64,000 nucleotides of DNA from JALNXF01 sp964555845 (lineage in GTDB: Bacteria > Patescibacteriota > Gracilibacteria > BD1-5 > UBA2023): positions 1 through 64,000 of the forward strand of contig CAZKUA010000001.1 in NCBI GenBank assembly GCA_964555845.1, in the 5' to 3' direction. Shown here piece after piece: positions 32,175 to 43,421 of this stretch; the first letter of the stretch is position 1, and each line of letters begins with the position of its first letter. Under the pieces are notes generated by a model. It was not told the origin of the DNA. It made no database searches and saw only the letters and a list, made by a program, of their open reading frames with translations. The translations under genes were made by a program, and so were the position numbers.

Positions 32175-33596
32175 ATGGAAAAATTAAATAAATCTAATCA
32201 ATCTGATGCTACAATTGAAATAATTAATTTATTAGAAACAGAAAAAATTTCTCAGGATGTATTAGTTCATGTTAAAAAAATTCTAGAAAAACAGGACGAA
32301 GATATCAAAATTGGAAATTTAATGCGAGAACATATTGAAAAAGCAAAAAAATTCGCAGTTGTTATTTATGAAGAACAATCTGATGGTAGAGAAAAACCAG
32401 TATATTGGTCTAAAAAAATGGAAGATTTATCAGGTTATACTTATGAAGAAATTATCGCTAGGTACAACAATTGAGAAAGTATACTTGAGCTTCTTTATTG
32501 ACATGATCAGGACCAAATGGACAGAATTAAAGAAAGATTTAACAGAGCAAAAGAGACCGGAATTTGATATGAGAATTTTGTGTGTTCAATGAGGACAGCA
32601 AGATGAGCAATTATTGAAGTAGCATGGAATACAGAAAGATCAGAGAATAATAAATATAGAATGAGTTTTTGAAGCTGAGATTTTGTAGATATTCAGAGAA
32701 TGCTTAGAATGGATGATTATTTGCCTTGTCTTAAAAAATCCGCCCTCAAAACAGATTTTCGTGATTACGTTTTAAATAAAAGGTGAAAAATTGAAGAAGC
32801 AAGAAGTGTTCTAGCTCTTGCTATGATTGATATTGATGATTTTAAAATATTTAACAAACTATACGGACAAATGGTTTGAGACCATGTGTTAAATGAATTT
32901 GTTAAATTTTTTAATTCAAAACTAAGAGATTGAGATCATATCTATAGGCTTGGATGAGATGAATTTGCCATATTATTTAATACTACAAAACACGACCAAA
33001 TAACAGAGAGAGTAACAAGAATTAAAAATGAATTTAATTCTATAAATTTTATAGTAGAAAATTGACAAATAACCAAACATTTAAAACAAGATACTCCTGA
33101 GAAAGCTTTGACATTTTATGAAATTAACAAAAATAATGGCTGAACTATACTACCCCCTATTTGATTAAGTATTTGAATTTCGGATTTTAATTATGCAAAT
33201 ATAAGAGAAAATAAAAATAAGGTTGAGGTAGATTCTATATTAGAAAAAGAACTAAATAAATTAAAGAAATCTGCTGACAATATATTATACATAGCAAAAC
33301 ATTGCTATTTATTAAATAATGAATATTATAAGAAAGCCCTAGAAACTGAATGAATAGTTATTTCTGATAGAGAAATACAAAAAATGCAAAATGAAATTTG
33401 AGAAACTCAAGAATTTATAATACCAACAACAAAAAAATGTAAGAATTTTATTTGAACTCCTATTTTAGACGCTAAATGAGAACTTAGTTGAGTAAATATT
33501 ATTACCTGTAGTTGATTAAAAAAACTTGATATGAAAAAAATGGCAATTATTCAAAGAAGAAAAGAGAAAATATTTTGAGCAGAAAAAGATAGTTAA
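32175..33596 (+). CDS. PAS-GGDEF protein, soluble
   Basis: 473 residues. A PAS-like sensor (about 60-165, PVYWSKKMEDLSGYTYEE) is followed by a GGDEF domain with MIDIDDFKIFNKLYG near 215 and an intact LGGDEFAIL near 256. The intact active site predicts diguanylate cyclase activity (c-di-GMP from GTP). A C-terminal extension of about 100 residues is unassigned. Glycine in GGDEF comes partly from TGA. Confidence 0.85.
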
Positions 33597-33610
33597 AAAT
33601 GTCTTAACTC

Positions 33611-33643
33611 AAAAGAATAGAAATAAATTTCTATTCTTTTTTT
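33611..33643 (+). terminator. Intrinsic terminator
   Basis: Stem AAAAGAATAGAAA/TTTCTATTCTTTT with a 4-base loop and a run of T directly after. It separates the two GGDEF genes. Confidence 0.85.
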
Positions 33644-33717
33644 ATCTTCCAAAAAATATTTGCAAAATAACTAAAAAAAGTTATAAATAAAATCATAAAT
33701 ATATTTTACACTAAATT

Positions 33718-35583
33718 ATGAAAAATAAAATAAAGGAATTAAAATGAGCGTATGCCTGAAAATTTAAAGAAATAAAAGATAAAATAAAAGAAAGTACAAG
33801 TTTATATATTTCAGATTGAAAAGAAATCGCGAGAGAAGCTATAATAGATTGAAAAGAAATTATTAATAATAATAGGATAATTTTTGGTTGACTTGTACTT
33901 TTTACTTTAACTCATTTAAATTCATGAACAATTAATAAAACTTATGAAGATACAAAATTTTGAGTTAACAAAGTTTTAAATAATAATTTATGATTTCATT
34001 TAGAAACATCAAAACAAATTATAATATATAATATATATAAAGAAACAATAAAAGAAGTTTGAACTGAAGATATATATGATGAAAAGCTACAAAAAGCTCT
34101 TTTTGAAAAAATAAATAAATATGATGAAGCAACAGGAACTAAATTATTAGAATCATTATTGCTTTGATTTTTGTATTGATTTGCATATATGAAGACTGTT
34201 AGAAGGGTAAGAGATGATTATATGCCAATAGATGCAAAAACATTTACTACATTTTGTTTAAGTAGTTGATGAATGGTTTTAGTAAATTGATTTGTCCCAT
34301 GATCTATGGTTTACTTAGAATCTTTTGCACTAGCATGATATACAGTATATTTGCATTATATGAATATTAAAAATGATAGAAAATATAAATTTTGAACTAT
34401 TGAAAAAATGCCAATACCATTTTCTAGTTATAATAGTAAATGAAAACCGGTAATATGGAATGAAAAGATGGAACAAGAAACTTGATATACATTCAAAGAA
34501 GTGTTAGATTATTATAATGAAAAATGAGAAATAATGTCACTTTTATATAAATGAGAAGAATTAGAAAGAGTTAAAAAATATTTAAAAAAAGTGGAAGATG
34601 AAGGAATATGATATAGTAGGGTTGCGTTTACAATGACTACAAAATCTTGAGAATTAAAGACATTTTTATGGACTACAGAGCCAAATTGACAAGGTGGAAA
34701 TAATAGATTTGCTGAATATTTAAAAAATAAAGAAGAAATAGAAGAAGAACTAGCAAAAACTCGTGAATTATTGAATGAAATGGAAGAAAAAGCAATGAGA
34801 GATAAGTTAACTTGAATTTGAAATAGAAGAGCTTTGGATGACCATTTACATAATTTATTTACTAATTGATTGAGAAGAAATACCGATCCAAAAAATATAG
34901 TAGTTGCACTAATAGATATAGATAATTTTAAAAAATATAATGATAAATGAGGACATGCAGGATGAGACAAAGTTTTAAAAGAATTTTCTCTATATATGAG
35001 TGAGGCTAGAAATTTAAGGCCTTGAGATTGAATTTACAGACTCTGATGAGATGAATTTATTTTAATTTTTGAATGACCTACAATAGAAGAAATTATTTGA
35101 AAACTATCTAAAGTTAGGCAAGATTTTTTTGAAAAAACTTGAATAGGAACTAGTTGGTGATTAAAACAATTTAATGTTAAAGAATATTATAAAAAAGATC
35201 AAACTATAGAAGAGACTCAGCAAATTATAGAATTAATTAAAGAAGAAGCTGATTACTATATGTATAGTGTAAAATATTTTAAATGTATAGAAGAAGAATT
35301 AGTTGCCAAATGAATTATACAACCTTGAATGTTAGAAAAAAATGGTATTGCTTATCCTATTTTTGATGAAAATAAAAATTTAGTTTGAGCCAAAATTATA
35401 AATGCTTACTGAGAATTCACTATTACAAAAGAAGATTTAGATCTTATAGAAGAAAGAAAAAAGGTAAAAACTGACGCGGAAGATAAAAATAAATTAGAGA
35501 ATAATGAAATTAACCAAAAAGAAGAATTATTAAGTAGTGATTGAGCAGAAAAAAGGCAAGATGAAGATGATATATTAAGATAA
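33718..35583 (+). CDS. Membrane-anchored PAS-GGDEF protein
   Basis: 621 residues. Amphipathic N-terminus, hydrophobic segments near 52-68 and 148-215, a PAS-like domain (about 225-330, PVIWNEKMEQETGYTF), a short coiled coil (EEIEEELAKTRELLNEMEEKA) and a GGDEF domain with DKLTGIGNRRAL near 362, ALIDIDNFKKYND near 400 and intact LGGDEFILIF near 444. The last 60 residues are charged and low in complexity. Likely a diguanylate cyclase that reads a membrane or redox signal. Confidence 0.87.
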
Positions 35584-35585
35584 AA

Positions 35586-36269
35586 TTATTTTATATCTCT
35601 TAAATCCACAGTTCATTTTTTACCCAGAACTTTTTCAATATCATCTTTATTATTATCTTCCACTTCCCTTCCTTCAACCAAATGGTCTTTTACAACTTTT
35701 TTTAAAGTATTAACAAGTAATTCAAAAGAGCCTTGGTCTTCCTCCTCAGCTGCCTTTTGTTTTTCCTCAATAACTTCTTGTATAAATCAGACAATATTTT
35801 TGGGTGATTTTGCATCTTCTAAAATAAATGTAGAATCTTCTCCCTCAAGATGAATTATAATGTTTGCTTTATCTAGAAATCAATCCCAAATTGAGCTTTG
35901 TTGTAACTCTATTCATTTTATATCGTCAAAATCTATATAAACAATATTTGCTTTAAAAAGTTGCCAATCCAAATCTATAATTCAATTACTCGTAATAATC
36001 CAAGAATCATTATACCAATCAAATATTTTGTACATCAAAACAAGATAAATAAAAATAACAAAACTCTCAAAATAAATAAAATCAACTAAATTATTAGAAT
36101 TAAAAGTATTATTATAATAAAAAAACGATGGCAAAATTACTCAAAAAAACATCCAAATTAAAATATCATCTATAATTCAAATTGGATGCTTATGACAAAC
36201 CTCTATAACTTCATCATCGCTTTTTACATATTTAGCAAAAAATAATTCATCAAAATAATTTAAGGACAT
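35586..36269 (-). CDS. Membrane protein with PH-like (bPH2/YdbS-type) domain
   Basis: 227 residues. Starts with a short cytoplasmic part containing EVIEVCHKHPI, two hydrophobic segments (about 32-50 and 65-82), then a beta-rich domain (DSWIITSNGIIDLDWQLFKANIVYIDFDDIKGI is its span, 90-125) typical of bacterial PH domains of the YdbS/DUF304 group, and a charged C-terminal helix. Function unknown. Its stop lies 2 bases after that of the convergent GGDEF gene. Confidence 0.65.
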
Positions 36270-36294
36270 AATTGTATATTTATATATTAAAATA

Positions 36295-36324
36295 GATTTC
36301 TCACTTCGTTCGAAATGACAGAGA
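36295..36324. repeat. Palindromic repeat fragment
   Basis: GATTTCTCACTTCGTTCGAAATGACAG just past the stop of the lytic transglycosylase gene, with the same end sequence as the larger dispersed elements. Confidence 0.65.
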
Positions 36325-36328
36325 GGTT

Positions 36329-37207
36329 TTAATAATCAAAAACTTTTATTTTCCAAGAACCCTCGGGGATTATATCTCATATTATCCACGGATTTAATTG
36401 CTTTAGAGATGCATAATTATATCAATTATCCTGAGTCCATTTTTTAAAAGATGTAATATCTCTAATCTCAATTTCTTTTGTCTCAGGCAATGTAAATTGT
36501 TCTCACAAATCATCCCTACTAAAAATTTCATATCTATTTTTCATAAGATATTTTATAGCAAGTATTCTAAATACATATCTTCAAGTTTCTTCATTAATAT
36601 AGAGATCATAATAAGAATTTACCTTTTGGTCATCCAGCGCTCTTCTAAGTCAATTTTCTCATCTATTATAAGCAGCAGCTACGAGTGTCCGATTTTTAAA
36701 ATCCTCATATAATTTCTTAAAATAAGCTATGGCAGCATCAGTTTCTTTTTCAAAATTATATCTCTCATCAATATTTTCATTTATTATAAGTCAATATCTC
36801 TTCCCTGTTTCTGGGATAAATTGCCAAATTCCTCAGGCATTACTATTAGACAGAGCATCATTTTTAAGAGAACTTTCTGCGATAGCAAGATATTTGAAAT
36901 CATCCGGAATTCCCGCTTCTTTAAGCTTTTTTTCAATTATTGGAAGATAAAGTGGTTCCCTTTTATGATATAGTACAAATTGATATAAATTATAGCGAGT
37001 AATACTCAGCTCTTTTTCAAACTTTTCTTTATTAAAGTAGTATTTATCGTCAAAAGAAACCAATTCATTAGCAAAATTAATATCATTATAATTTATGATT
37101 TTTGTAATATCAAGCTTTTTAATTTTACTAAAACTCCCCAAATAAAACAAAAAACTACCTAAAAAAAAGAGAATTGAAATTATAAATATTTTTCTATATT
37201 TTATCAT
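36329..37207 (-). CDS. Lytic transglycosylase (MltD/SLT family)
   Basis: 292 residues. An N-terminal membrane anchor (IIFIISILFFLGSFLFYLG region, about 6-25) and an SLT domain with the catalytic Glu in LAIAESSL near 110, then SNAGGIWQFIPETGKRYG and YNRGENG near 190. It cleaves glycan strands of peptidoglycan outside the membrane, leaving anhydro-MurNAc ends. No LysM repeats are present, unlike classical MltD. Confidence 0.9.
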
Positions 37208-37230
37208 TTTTATTAGTTTTTTAATTTAAT

Positions 37231-37299
37231 CTGTCATTCCTTTGAAGAAAGGAATCTTCTTTATATTTTGTAGATTCCCGCCTGCGCGGGAATGACAGA
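37231..37299. repeat. Palindromic element with CTGTCATTCC ends
   Basis: Ends are CTGTCATTCC and GGAATGACAG, an exact inverted pair. Inside are two hairpins: one around TTTGAAGAAAGG, and one ATTCCCGC/GCGGGAAT. It looks like a full copy of the family whose half-units lie at 26189 and 27853. Confidence 0.75.
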
Positions 37300-37342
37300 A
37301 AGAGTAGAAATAATAAATTTATTAGATAATATCCAATTTTTA

Positions 37343-37374
37343 AAAAAATCCAAACATTTTTGTTTGGATTTTTT
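37343..37374 (-). terminator. Bidirectional terminator after rpsO
   Basis: Stem AATCCAAACA/TGTTTGGATT with a 4-base loop, A-rich on one side and T-rich on the other. It ends the rpsO transcript on the minus strand. Confidence 0.85.
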
Positions 37375-37381
37375 CTTTTAA

Positions 37382-37645
37382 TTATTTTCTTAATTCAAGT
37401 CTTTCAAGAATTGATTCATATCTTGCGTTGTCTTTTTTCTTTAAGTAGTTAAGAAGTTTTCTTCTTTTAGCTACCATAAGCATAATTCAACGTCTAGAAT
37501 GATTATCTTTTTTATGAAGATTAAGATGATCTTTTAGGTTTTCTATTCTAGTTGTTAGAATAGCAATTTGTACTTCTGGAGACCCTGTATCTCATTTATG
37601 AGTAGAGAATTTCTCCATTAAAACTTTCTTATCCTTTCTTTCCAT
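37382..37645 (-). CDS. rpsO: 30S ribosomal protein S15
   Basis: 87 residues, the standard length. Conserved THKGDTGSPEVQIAILT near 16 and HKKDNHSRRGIMLMVAKRRKLLNYLKK near 45-72 (first part HKKDNHSRRG). It binds the three-way junction of the 16S central domain. Monocistronic with a clear terminator. Confidence 0.97.
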
Positions 37646-37787
37646 AGTATTTTAAAATATTAAAAAAATAAAACTTATCCAGAAAATACACCAGATTAAG
37701 TGCAAAGATTATATTAAAAAAATCTAAAAAGCAAAAGTTTTTAGATTTTTATCTAAATTATTTTTTTAAATTATTAAAATTTATCGA

Positions 37788-38189
37788 TTATTCCTTAATT
37801 CCATAAAAACTATTTTTGATTCTGTGGAGGATTCTTTCTTTGATTTCCTCGTAATTTCCGGATTTTTTGTAGAGCATTAGAAAATCATTTTTCTGGAAAA
37901 CAAGAGTTTTTGTATCTTCTCCTGCTATTATAGTAGCTAATCTTGGTTCATTTATAATTAAAGCAATTTCTCAGAAAATATCTCATTCATTTATGGTAGC
38001 TAATTTCTCGCCTTTATGAAAAACATCAACAGAACCTGATTCTATAATATAAGCACTGTCATTACAATCATCTCATTCCTTTATAATAATTTCTCACTTT
38101 TTAAAAAATTTTTTGCTTGCAATAAACTCAAAATATGATAATTCTTCATCACTTAATCAACTAAAGATATATATATTTTTTAAGTCCAT
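37788..38189 (-). CDS. Cyclic-nucleotide-binding-domain protein
   Basis: 133 residues, a single cNMP-binding (cupin-like) domain: IIIKEGDDCNDSAYIIESG near 38, and the phosphate-binding cassette GDIFGEIALI near 70 with RLATI. The Glu of FGEIA is kept, but the Arg expected two residues after the Ala pair is in PRLAT. No DNA-binding or enzyme domain is attached. It may regulate by partnering with another protein, perhaps downstream of the GGDEF genes nearby; that link is only positional. Confidence 0.82.
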
Positions 38190-38311
38190 AATATATGAAT
38201 TAAAAATATTAATCATCAGTATAACCTTTTTTTATTTTTTTCAAACTAAATTTGAAATTTTTAGATATTTTTTTATACTAAGCGCACTTTAATTTTTAAA
38301 CTTAACTGAAA

Positions 38312-39313
38312 ATGGAAACGAATTTAATAAACAAAATAAATGATGCGATTAATTCAGGAAAAACTGAGGTTATGATAGCTCCTTTTGAATTTAGCAATGA
38401 AAAGCAAAATGAATTTTTAATATTTTTCAAACCTGAAGTTTTTTTCTGAGGTGCAGATAAGGCTGAATCTATTATTTCTATGGCTTTTGATAAATTTAGT
38501 GCTAATAATGTAGATATTTCTGGGATTTTACTTTTGACTTGAGATCGTTTAAATGAGCTGGCAATTATGGATAGACATTATGGTTTTATCAACAAACTTT
38601 CAAAAAGTGCTTCTAAAATATTAACAAGCGATGAATTAGAAAAAATTTATTCTCTTCTTGAAATAACTGATAGAGAAAATTACAAAATTTATGGATGACA
38701 TGAATTTTTAGCATCTCACCCTGATTTTTCAGAAGAATCTCTAGATGAATTCTGGGCAACTAAAAAATCAGCGAAAATTAAATGAGGTTTTTATATTCAA
38801 AAATTTGAGTTAAATTGAGAGAAATTTGTACTTGTTGATGCATTTCACCCAGCTCAATTAAAACACTTTATAAATCCGCCTCACAAAATTTTAGTATTAC
38901 TTGCTAGATCAGACAATAATTGGGATTCTCTAAGAGATATTATGATATGAGACACTTTCCCAGAAAAGGCAGTGAGTGAATCAATTAGATGAGAGCTTTA
39001 CGCAAATAAAGAGAATTATGGAATGAAAGAAGTAAATATCTGAAATAATGGAATTCATATGTCAGCTGGACCTTTTGAAGCCATTTTTGAAATAAATAAT
39101 TTCTTAAAAGATATCTCAAACTCTGCTTATTCTCCTGAAAAAACAAATTTATACAACAAAATGATAACTTCTGGAATTACAGCGAGTGATGCCCTAAATT
39201 CACTCTCAAATCCAACAATTAATATTGATGGAAAAGAAACATGAATTTTTGATATTTCTGAAATCAAAAATAGCTCAGACGCTATTGAAATTTATAAAAA
39301 TAAATATTTATAA
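38312..39313 (+). CDS. Nucleoside-diphosphate-kinase-like protein
   Basis: 333 residues, twice the length of ordinary NDK. Segments resembling NDK are spread along it: FFKPEVFF near 38 (compare KPD), ESIRGELYANKENYG near 228 (compare TIRGD), and NGIHMSAGPFEAIFEIN near 250 (compare NxxHGSDS-ExAxxEI), where the putative phosphohistidine is kept. A long insert (about 75-200) separates the halves. Possibly a nucleotide phosphotransferase; activity is unproven. Only one base lies between its stop and the Nudix gene start. Confidence 0.6.
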
Positions 39314-39314
39314 T

Positions 39315-39776
39315 ATGAGACAAAGTACTCTAATTCTTGTATTTAATAGCCAAAATCAAATTCTTCTTAATATGAAAAAGAGAGGTTTTTGAGAATGAAA
39401 ATATAATGGAGCCTGAGGTAAGGTAGAGTGATGAGAGACTGTTTTAGCCTGAGCAAAAAGAGAATTAGAAGAAGAAACTTGAGTAAAAGTTTGAGAAGAA
39501 AAATTTGAAAAAAGGTGACTTTTTCATTATTTATTTGAAAATAGACCTGACTGGGATCAAGATGTTACATTATTTGTAGTAAAAGATTATAACTCTAAAA
39601 TTTTTGAAACTGAGGAAATGAGACCAGAGTGGTTTGAAATAGATAAAATCCCATACGATAAAATGTGGGAAGATGACAATATTTGGCTCCCGAGAATTCT
39701 CGCATGAGAAAGTGTAGAGTATAACTTTAGATTCAGTGAAGATGGGAAAATTTTAGAGTATAAGGTTATTATTTAA
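39315..39776 (+). CDS. Nudix hydrolase, MTH1-like
   Basis: 153 residues. Nudix box GGKVEGGETVLAGAKRELEEETG near 36-58 (core GGETVLAGAKRELEEETG), preceded by KKRGFGEGKYNGAGGK, which is the MTH1/8-oxo-dGTPase type pattern. Later W residues (RPEWFEIDKIPYDKMWEDD) match the family. It probably clears oxidised purine nucleotides. Pairs with the NDK-like gene upstream. Confidence 0.87.
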
Positions 39777-39797
39777 AACTTTTAAAAGTAAAAAAGT

Positions 39798-39904
39798 CTG
39801 TCATTTCGAGTGTAACGAGAAATCCCTTTTTAAATCATTCATTTGCAAATAAGATTATATAGAAAGGGATTTCTCACTACATTTCACTCCGTTCGAAATG
39901 ACAG
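39798..39904. repeat. Palindromic MITE-like element, copy 1
   Basis: Starts CTGTCATTTCGAG and ends CGAAATGACAG, with inner arms GAGAAATCCCTTT/AAAGGGATTTCTC around AAATCATTCATTTGCAAAT and TAAGATTATATAG. About 107 bases, no coding capacity. Close relatives lie at 42067 and 43259, and a variant at 47138. Confidence 0.85.
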
Positions 39905-39958
39905 GTCGGAAATTTAGCCTGGAAAGCGACAAAAATAAATTATAATTTAAATTTATTT

Positions 39959-40879
39959 ATGAAACTAGAATTTTGTGTTTACATTTTTGATAAAGAAATA
40001 AGGAGAGTCGATATGTATTTATCGGCTCTTTTTAAGGAACAATCAAGAAGTTATATTCAGAAATTAATTGAAAAGTGAAATGTGACTGTAAACGGAAAAA
40101 TCGTTTCAAAACATGAAAAATTAAAAAAATGAGACCTAGTTGAGATGATTTTTGATACAGAAAAATCAGAAATTGAAGCTGAAGCTATGCCACTTGATAT
40201 AATTTATGAAAATGAAGATTTTGCAATAATTAGTAAAGATGCCGGAATAAATACTCATCCAGTGCCCGGAGAGTGATGAAAAAGTGGAACTCTCGTAAAT
40301 GCACTACTTCATCACTTTGATTGACTTTCTGTGATAAATGGAATTGAGCGCCCTGGAATAGTTCATCGCCTTGATAAAGACACGAGCTGACTTATAATCA
40401 TTGCAAAAAACGATAAAACAATGAGGGCTCTTCAGATTAAGATGAACAAAAGAACGATTAAAAAAACTTATCTAGCGCTTGTTGATTGAATTATAAAAGA
40501 AGAGCAATGATATATAGAATCTTTTATTTGAAGAGATCCGCAAGACCGCAAAAAAATGACAGTTAAAAATCCAATTAATCCGCGCCTCGCGAAGACAAAA
40601 TTTAGCGTACTAAAATATATTGAAAATAAATATTCACTCGCAGAAGTTGATTTATTAACTTGAAGAACTCATCAAATTAGAGTGCATTTCGCTAGTATTG
40701 GCCATCCAATAGTTTGAGATAAGACTTATTGAAATGAGAAAACCAACAAATATTTTCTCGAAAAATACTGATTAACCAGACAATTCCTACATTCTTATAA
40801 ATTAGCTTTCAATTTAGACTGAATTGATTATAATTTTGAGGCACCACTCAAAAATGACATTAAAAAAATTATTAACTAA
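39959..40879 (+). CDS. rluD: 23S rRNA pseudouridine synthase (RluD-type)
   Basis: 306 residues. An S4 RNA-binding domain (about 12-70, RSYIQKLIEKGNVTVNG) and a synthase domain with the catalytic Asp in PGIVHRLDKDTSG near 138, TYLALVDG near 175 and GRTHQIRVHFASIGHPI near 237. It isomerises uridines in 23S rRNA helix 69 or nearby. The HD-domain gene begins 6 bases after the stop. Confidence 0.93.
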
Positions 40880-40885
40880 AATACT

Positions 40886-42031
40886 ATGATATGACATTTT
40901 TTAAATTTAATATTCAAATGAACTTCCATTTATAGACGGAATAATTTTTCTAGAATTGAGAATATTTCGACTATTGATAATAAGGGTTTTACGCTTCAAG
41001 TTGCGTATATATTGAGTAAAGTAATAGAAGAAAAGGAATGAATAAAACTAGATATTTTGTATGTTTTTAAAAAAATTATTGTCTCTTCTTTTGAGACTCT
41101 GATTTTGTCTGATATTAACTCTGATTTACAGAGAAGAATTATATGAAGGAATTGAGGAATATATGATAAATTAGTAAAAAAAGTTCAAGATTTTCTAAAA
41201 AATCAAGATATTAATGCGAATATTAAAGAAGATATTTCCTATATTTATGAAAATGAAAAAAATCCAAAATATGCTCGTGAACATGAAATTATGGAATTTT
41301 CAAAATTATGGGTAGCTTATTACGAGGCTTATTTCTCAGCAAAAATCTACCCGGATATGTATGAATCAGTTTTAAAAAATATAGAATGAAGACTTGATAA
41401 TACAAAATATTCAATGTTTTTAAAATACTTAAATATAAACAATACTTCAAATGATTTAGAGAAATTTTTATTAAATATTAGACGTCTTCAGTCAAATTTT
41501 AGATGGAATAGAATGAAAAGAATTTATCCAATTTCTGTGATGGCTCATAGTTATATTACATTTTTTATTGCCTATGTAGCCTGAAAAACTGAAGAATATA
41601 GCGATGAAAAATTATTAGATATAATGACCAGAGCTTTATTTCATGATGTTCCAGAATCAATTACTGGTGATATTGTATCTCCTACAAAAAAGGCAGTTCC
41701 TGGCTTTGCTGAGTTACTTTGAGATATTGAGCTTGAAATGCTAGAAGAATATTTATTTATTCATATATCTTGATTTGATTTTAAAAAAGATTTAGCTAAA
41801 ATGATGCTTGAACCATTTTCCGGAGAAGATTGAAAAATTGTAAAAATGTGTGATATATTTTCAGCACTATTTGAATCAAAACTTGAGGTTCACAATAGCG
41901 AAGAATTCTCAAAAATTTATATAGATGTAAAAAGAAAACTCCGCACATACAACACAAAAAGTTCTAATTATATCTTAAATTATTGAGTAGATTATTTTGA
42001 GGATAATATGGAAGAAATAGTAAAATTATAG
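40886..42031 (+). CDS. HD-domain phosphohydrolase
   Basis: 381 residues. HD-type metal motifs: VMAHSYITFF near 215 and the HD pair in RALFHDVPESITGDIVSP near 245, then KMCDIFSALFE near 318. This resembles YfbR-like and related nucleotide phosphohydrolases. A second region before it (about 1-190) has no clear match. It follows rluD closely and probably shares its promoter. Confidence 0.8.
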
Positions 42032-42033
42032 AA

Positions 42034-42195
42034 ATGTCATTTCGAACGAAACCAAAACTCCACTGCCTGTCATTTCGAACGAAACGAAGTGTAGTGAGAA
42101 ATCCCTTTTTAAATCACTCATTTGCAAATAAGATTATATAGAAAGGGATTTCTCGTTATCACTCGAAATGACAGAACGGAGTCAAAATGACAGGC
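42034..42195. repeat. Palindromic MITE-like element, copy 2, with extra repeat fragments
   Basis: The core 42067-42174 has CTGTCATTTCGAAC and GAAATGACAG ends and the inner GAGAAATCCCTTT/AAAGGGATTTCTC arms. Its inner segment (AAATCACTCATTTGCAAATAAG) nearly equals copy 1. Additional half-copies lie on both sides (GTCATTTCGAACG at 42036, CAAAATGACAGG at 42183), as if elements inserted into each other. Confidence 0.8.
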
Positions 42196-42252
42196 TACAA
42201 GTTTTATTTTATATAAAAACTAAAAAATATTTTAATTTATTAATAATTACTT

Positions 42253-43218
42253 ATGAAAGACAAAATAAATACTCATTTAGAGAAAATAAATGAACTAAAG
42301 AAGGAAATGAAAAAGACCATTATTGGTCAAGATATTTTAGTGAAAAATCTACTTATAGCACTTCTTGCTGGAGGTCATATAATACTTGAAGGAGTGCCAG
42401 GTTTAGCTAAAACTCTCTCTATTAAGACATTATCAGAAGCTTTGAATTTAGATTTTTGAAGAATTTCTTTTACTCCAGATTTGTTGCCTGGAGATTTGAT
42501 TTGAGGTCAGATTTATAATCAGGCTGACTCAAAATTCTATATCAAAAAATGACCAATTTTTACTAATTTCTTGCTAGCTGATGAAATAAATAGGGCTCCA
42601 GCAAAGGTTCAGTCTGCCCTACTCGAAGCTATGCAAGAGAAAAAAATTACAATAGCAGACGAACATTTTACACTTGATAATCCATTTATAGTGCTAGCAA
42701 CCCAGAATCCTATAGAACAAGAATGAACTTATGAGCTTCCAGAAGCACAGTTAGATAGATTTTTATTAAAGACAATTATAGATTATCCAACACGCTCAGA
42801 GGAAATTGAAATAATGAAAAATTCTAATTCAAAAGAAAAAATTAAAAAAGTTCTCGCAAAAAAAGACTTAATTGAAATCCAAGACTTTATTGAAAATGAA
42901 ATTTTTATTGATGATAAAATTTACGAATATGTAAGAGATATTGTCTTTGCAACGAGAAATCCAAGCGATTATAATTTATCACAAATTTCATCTTACATTA
43001 GTTTTTGAGCTTCTCCTAGAGCTTCTCTATCACTCATTAAAACCGCAAAAGTAAATGCGTTCTTATCAGGTAGAGCTTTTGTAATTCCAGAAGACATTAA
43101 GGAAATGGCTTACGATGTACTTAGACATAGAATTGGACTTAGCTTTGAAGCAATTTGAGAAAACATGAAAACCGATGATATAATTAAAATTATTTTAGCT
43201 AATATATTAGTTCCATAG
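42253..43218 (+). CDS. MoxR-family AAA ATPase
   Basis: 321 residues. Walker A GVPGLAKTLS near 48, Walker B LLADEINRAP near 115, sensor LATQNPIEQEGTYELPEAQLDRF near 156-177 (core LATQNPIEQEGTYEL). Followed by DUF58 and a small membrane protein, the normal MoxR/DUF58 order. A chaperone-like role in assembling or activating vWA/DUF58 partners is the family view. This is the chromosomal copy; a different MoxR lies in the integrative element. Confidence 0.93.
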
Positions 43219-43225
43219 TCTCCTC

Positions 43226-43382
43226 CTGTCATTTCGAACGAAACCAAAACTCCACCGCCTGTCATTTCGAACGAAATGTAATGTAGTGAGAAATCCCTTT
43301 AGAAAGCATTTATGAAAATAAACTAATTAATTGCAAATGAGTGATTTAAAAAGGGATTTCTCGTTATCACTCGAAATGACAG
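43226..43382. repeat. Palindromic MITE-like element, copy 3, inner segment inverted
   Basis: Ends and inner arms match the other copies, but the segment between the arms reads TTGCAAATGAGTGATTTAAAAAGGG here, the reverse complement of CTTTTTAAATCACTCATTTGCAA in copy 2. The outer flanks are alike, so the inside is flipped relative to copies 1 and 2. A further half-copy starts at 43226. Confidence 0.8.
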
Positions 43383-43421
43383 ATGTGGTTCGAAATTACT
43401 GATTAAAATATAAATATAATT

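Noticed and set aside
34512..34970. 152-codon open frame antisense to the second GGDEF gene
   Set aside because: The sense strand encodes a clear PAS-GGDEF protein. The antisense product is Ser/Phe/Leu-rich with no family features, as expected for a mirror of Lys/Glu/Asn-rich coding.
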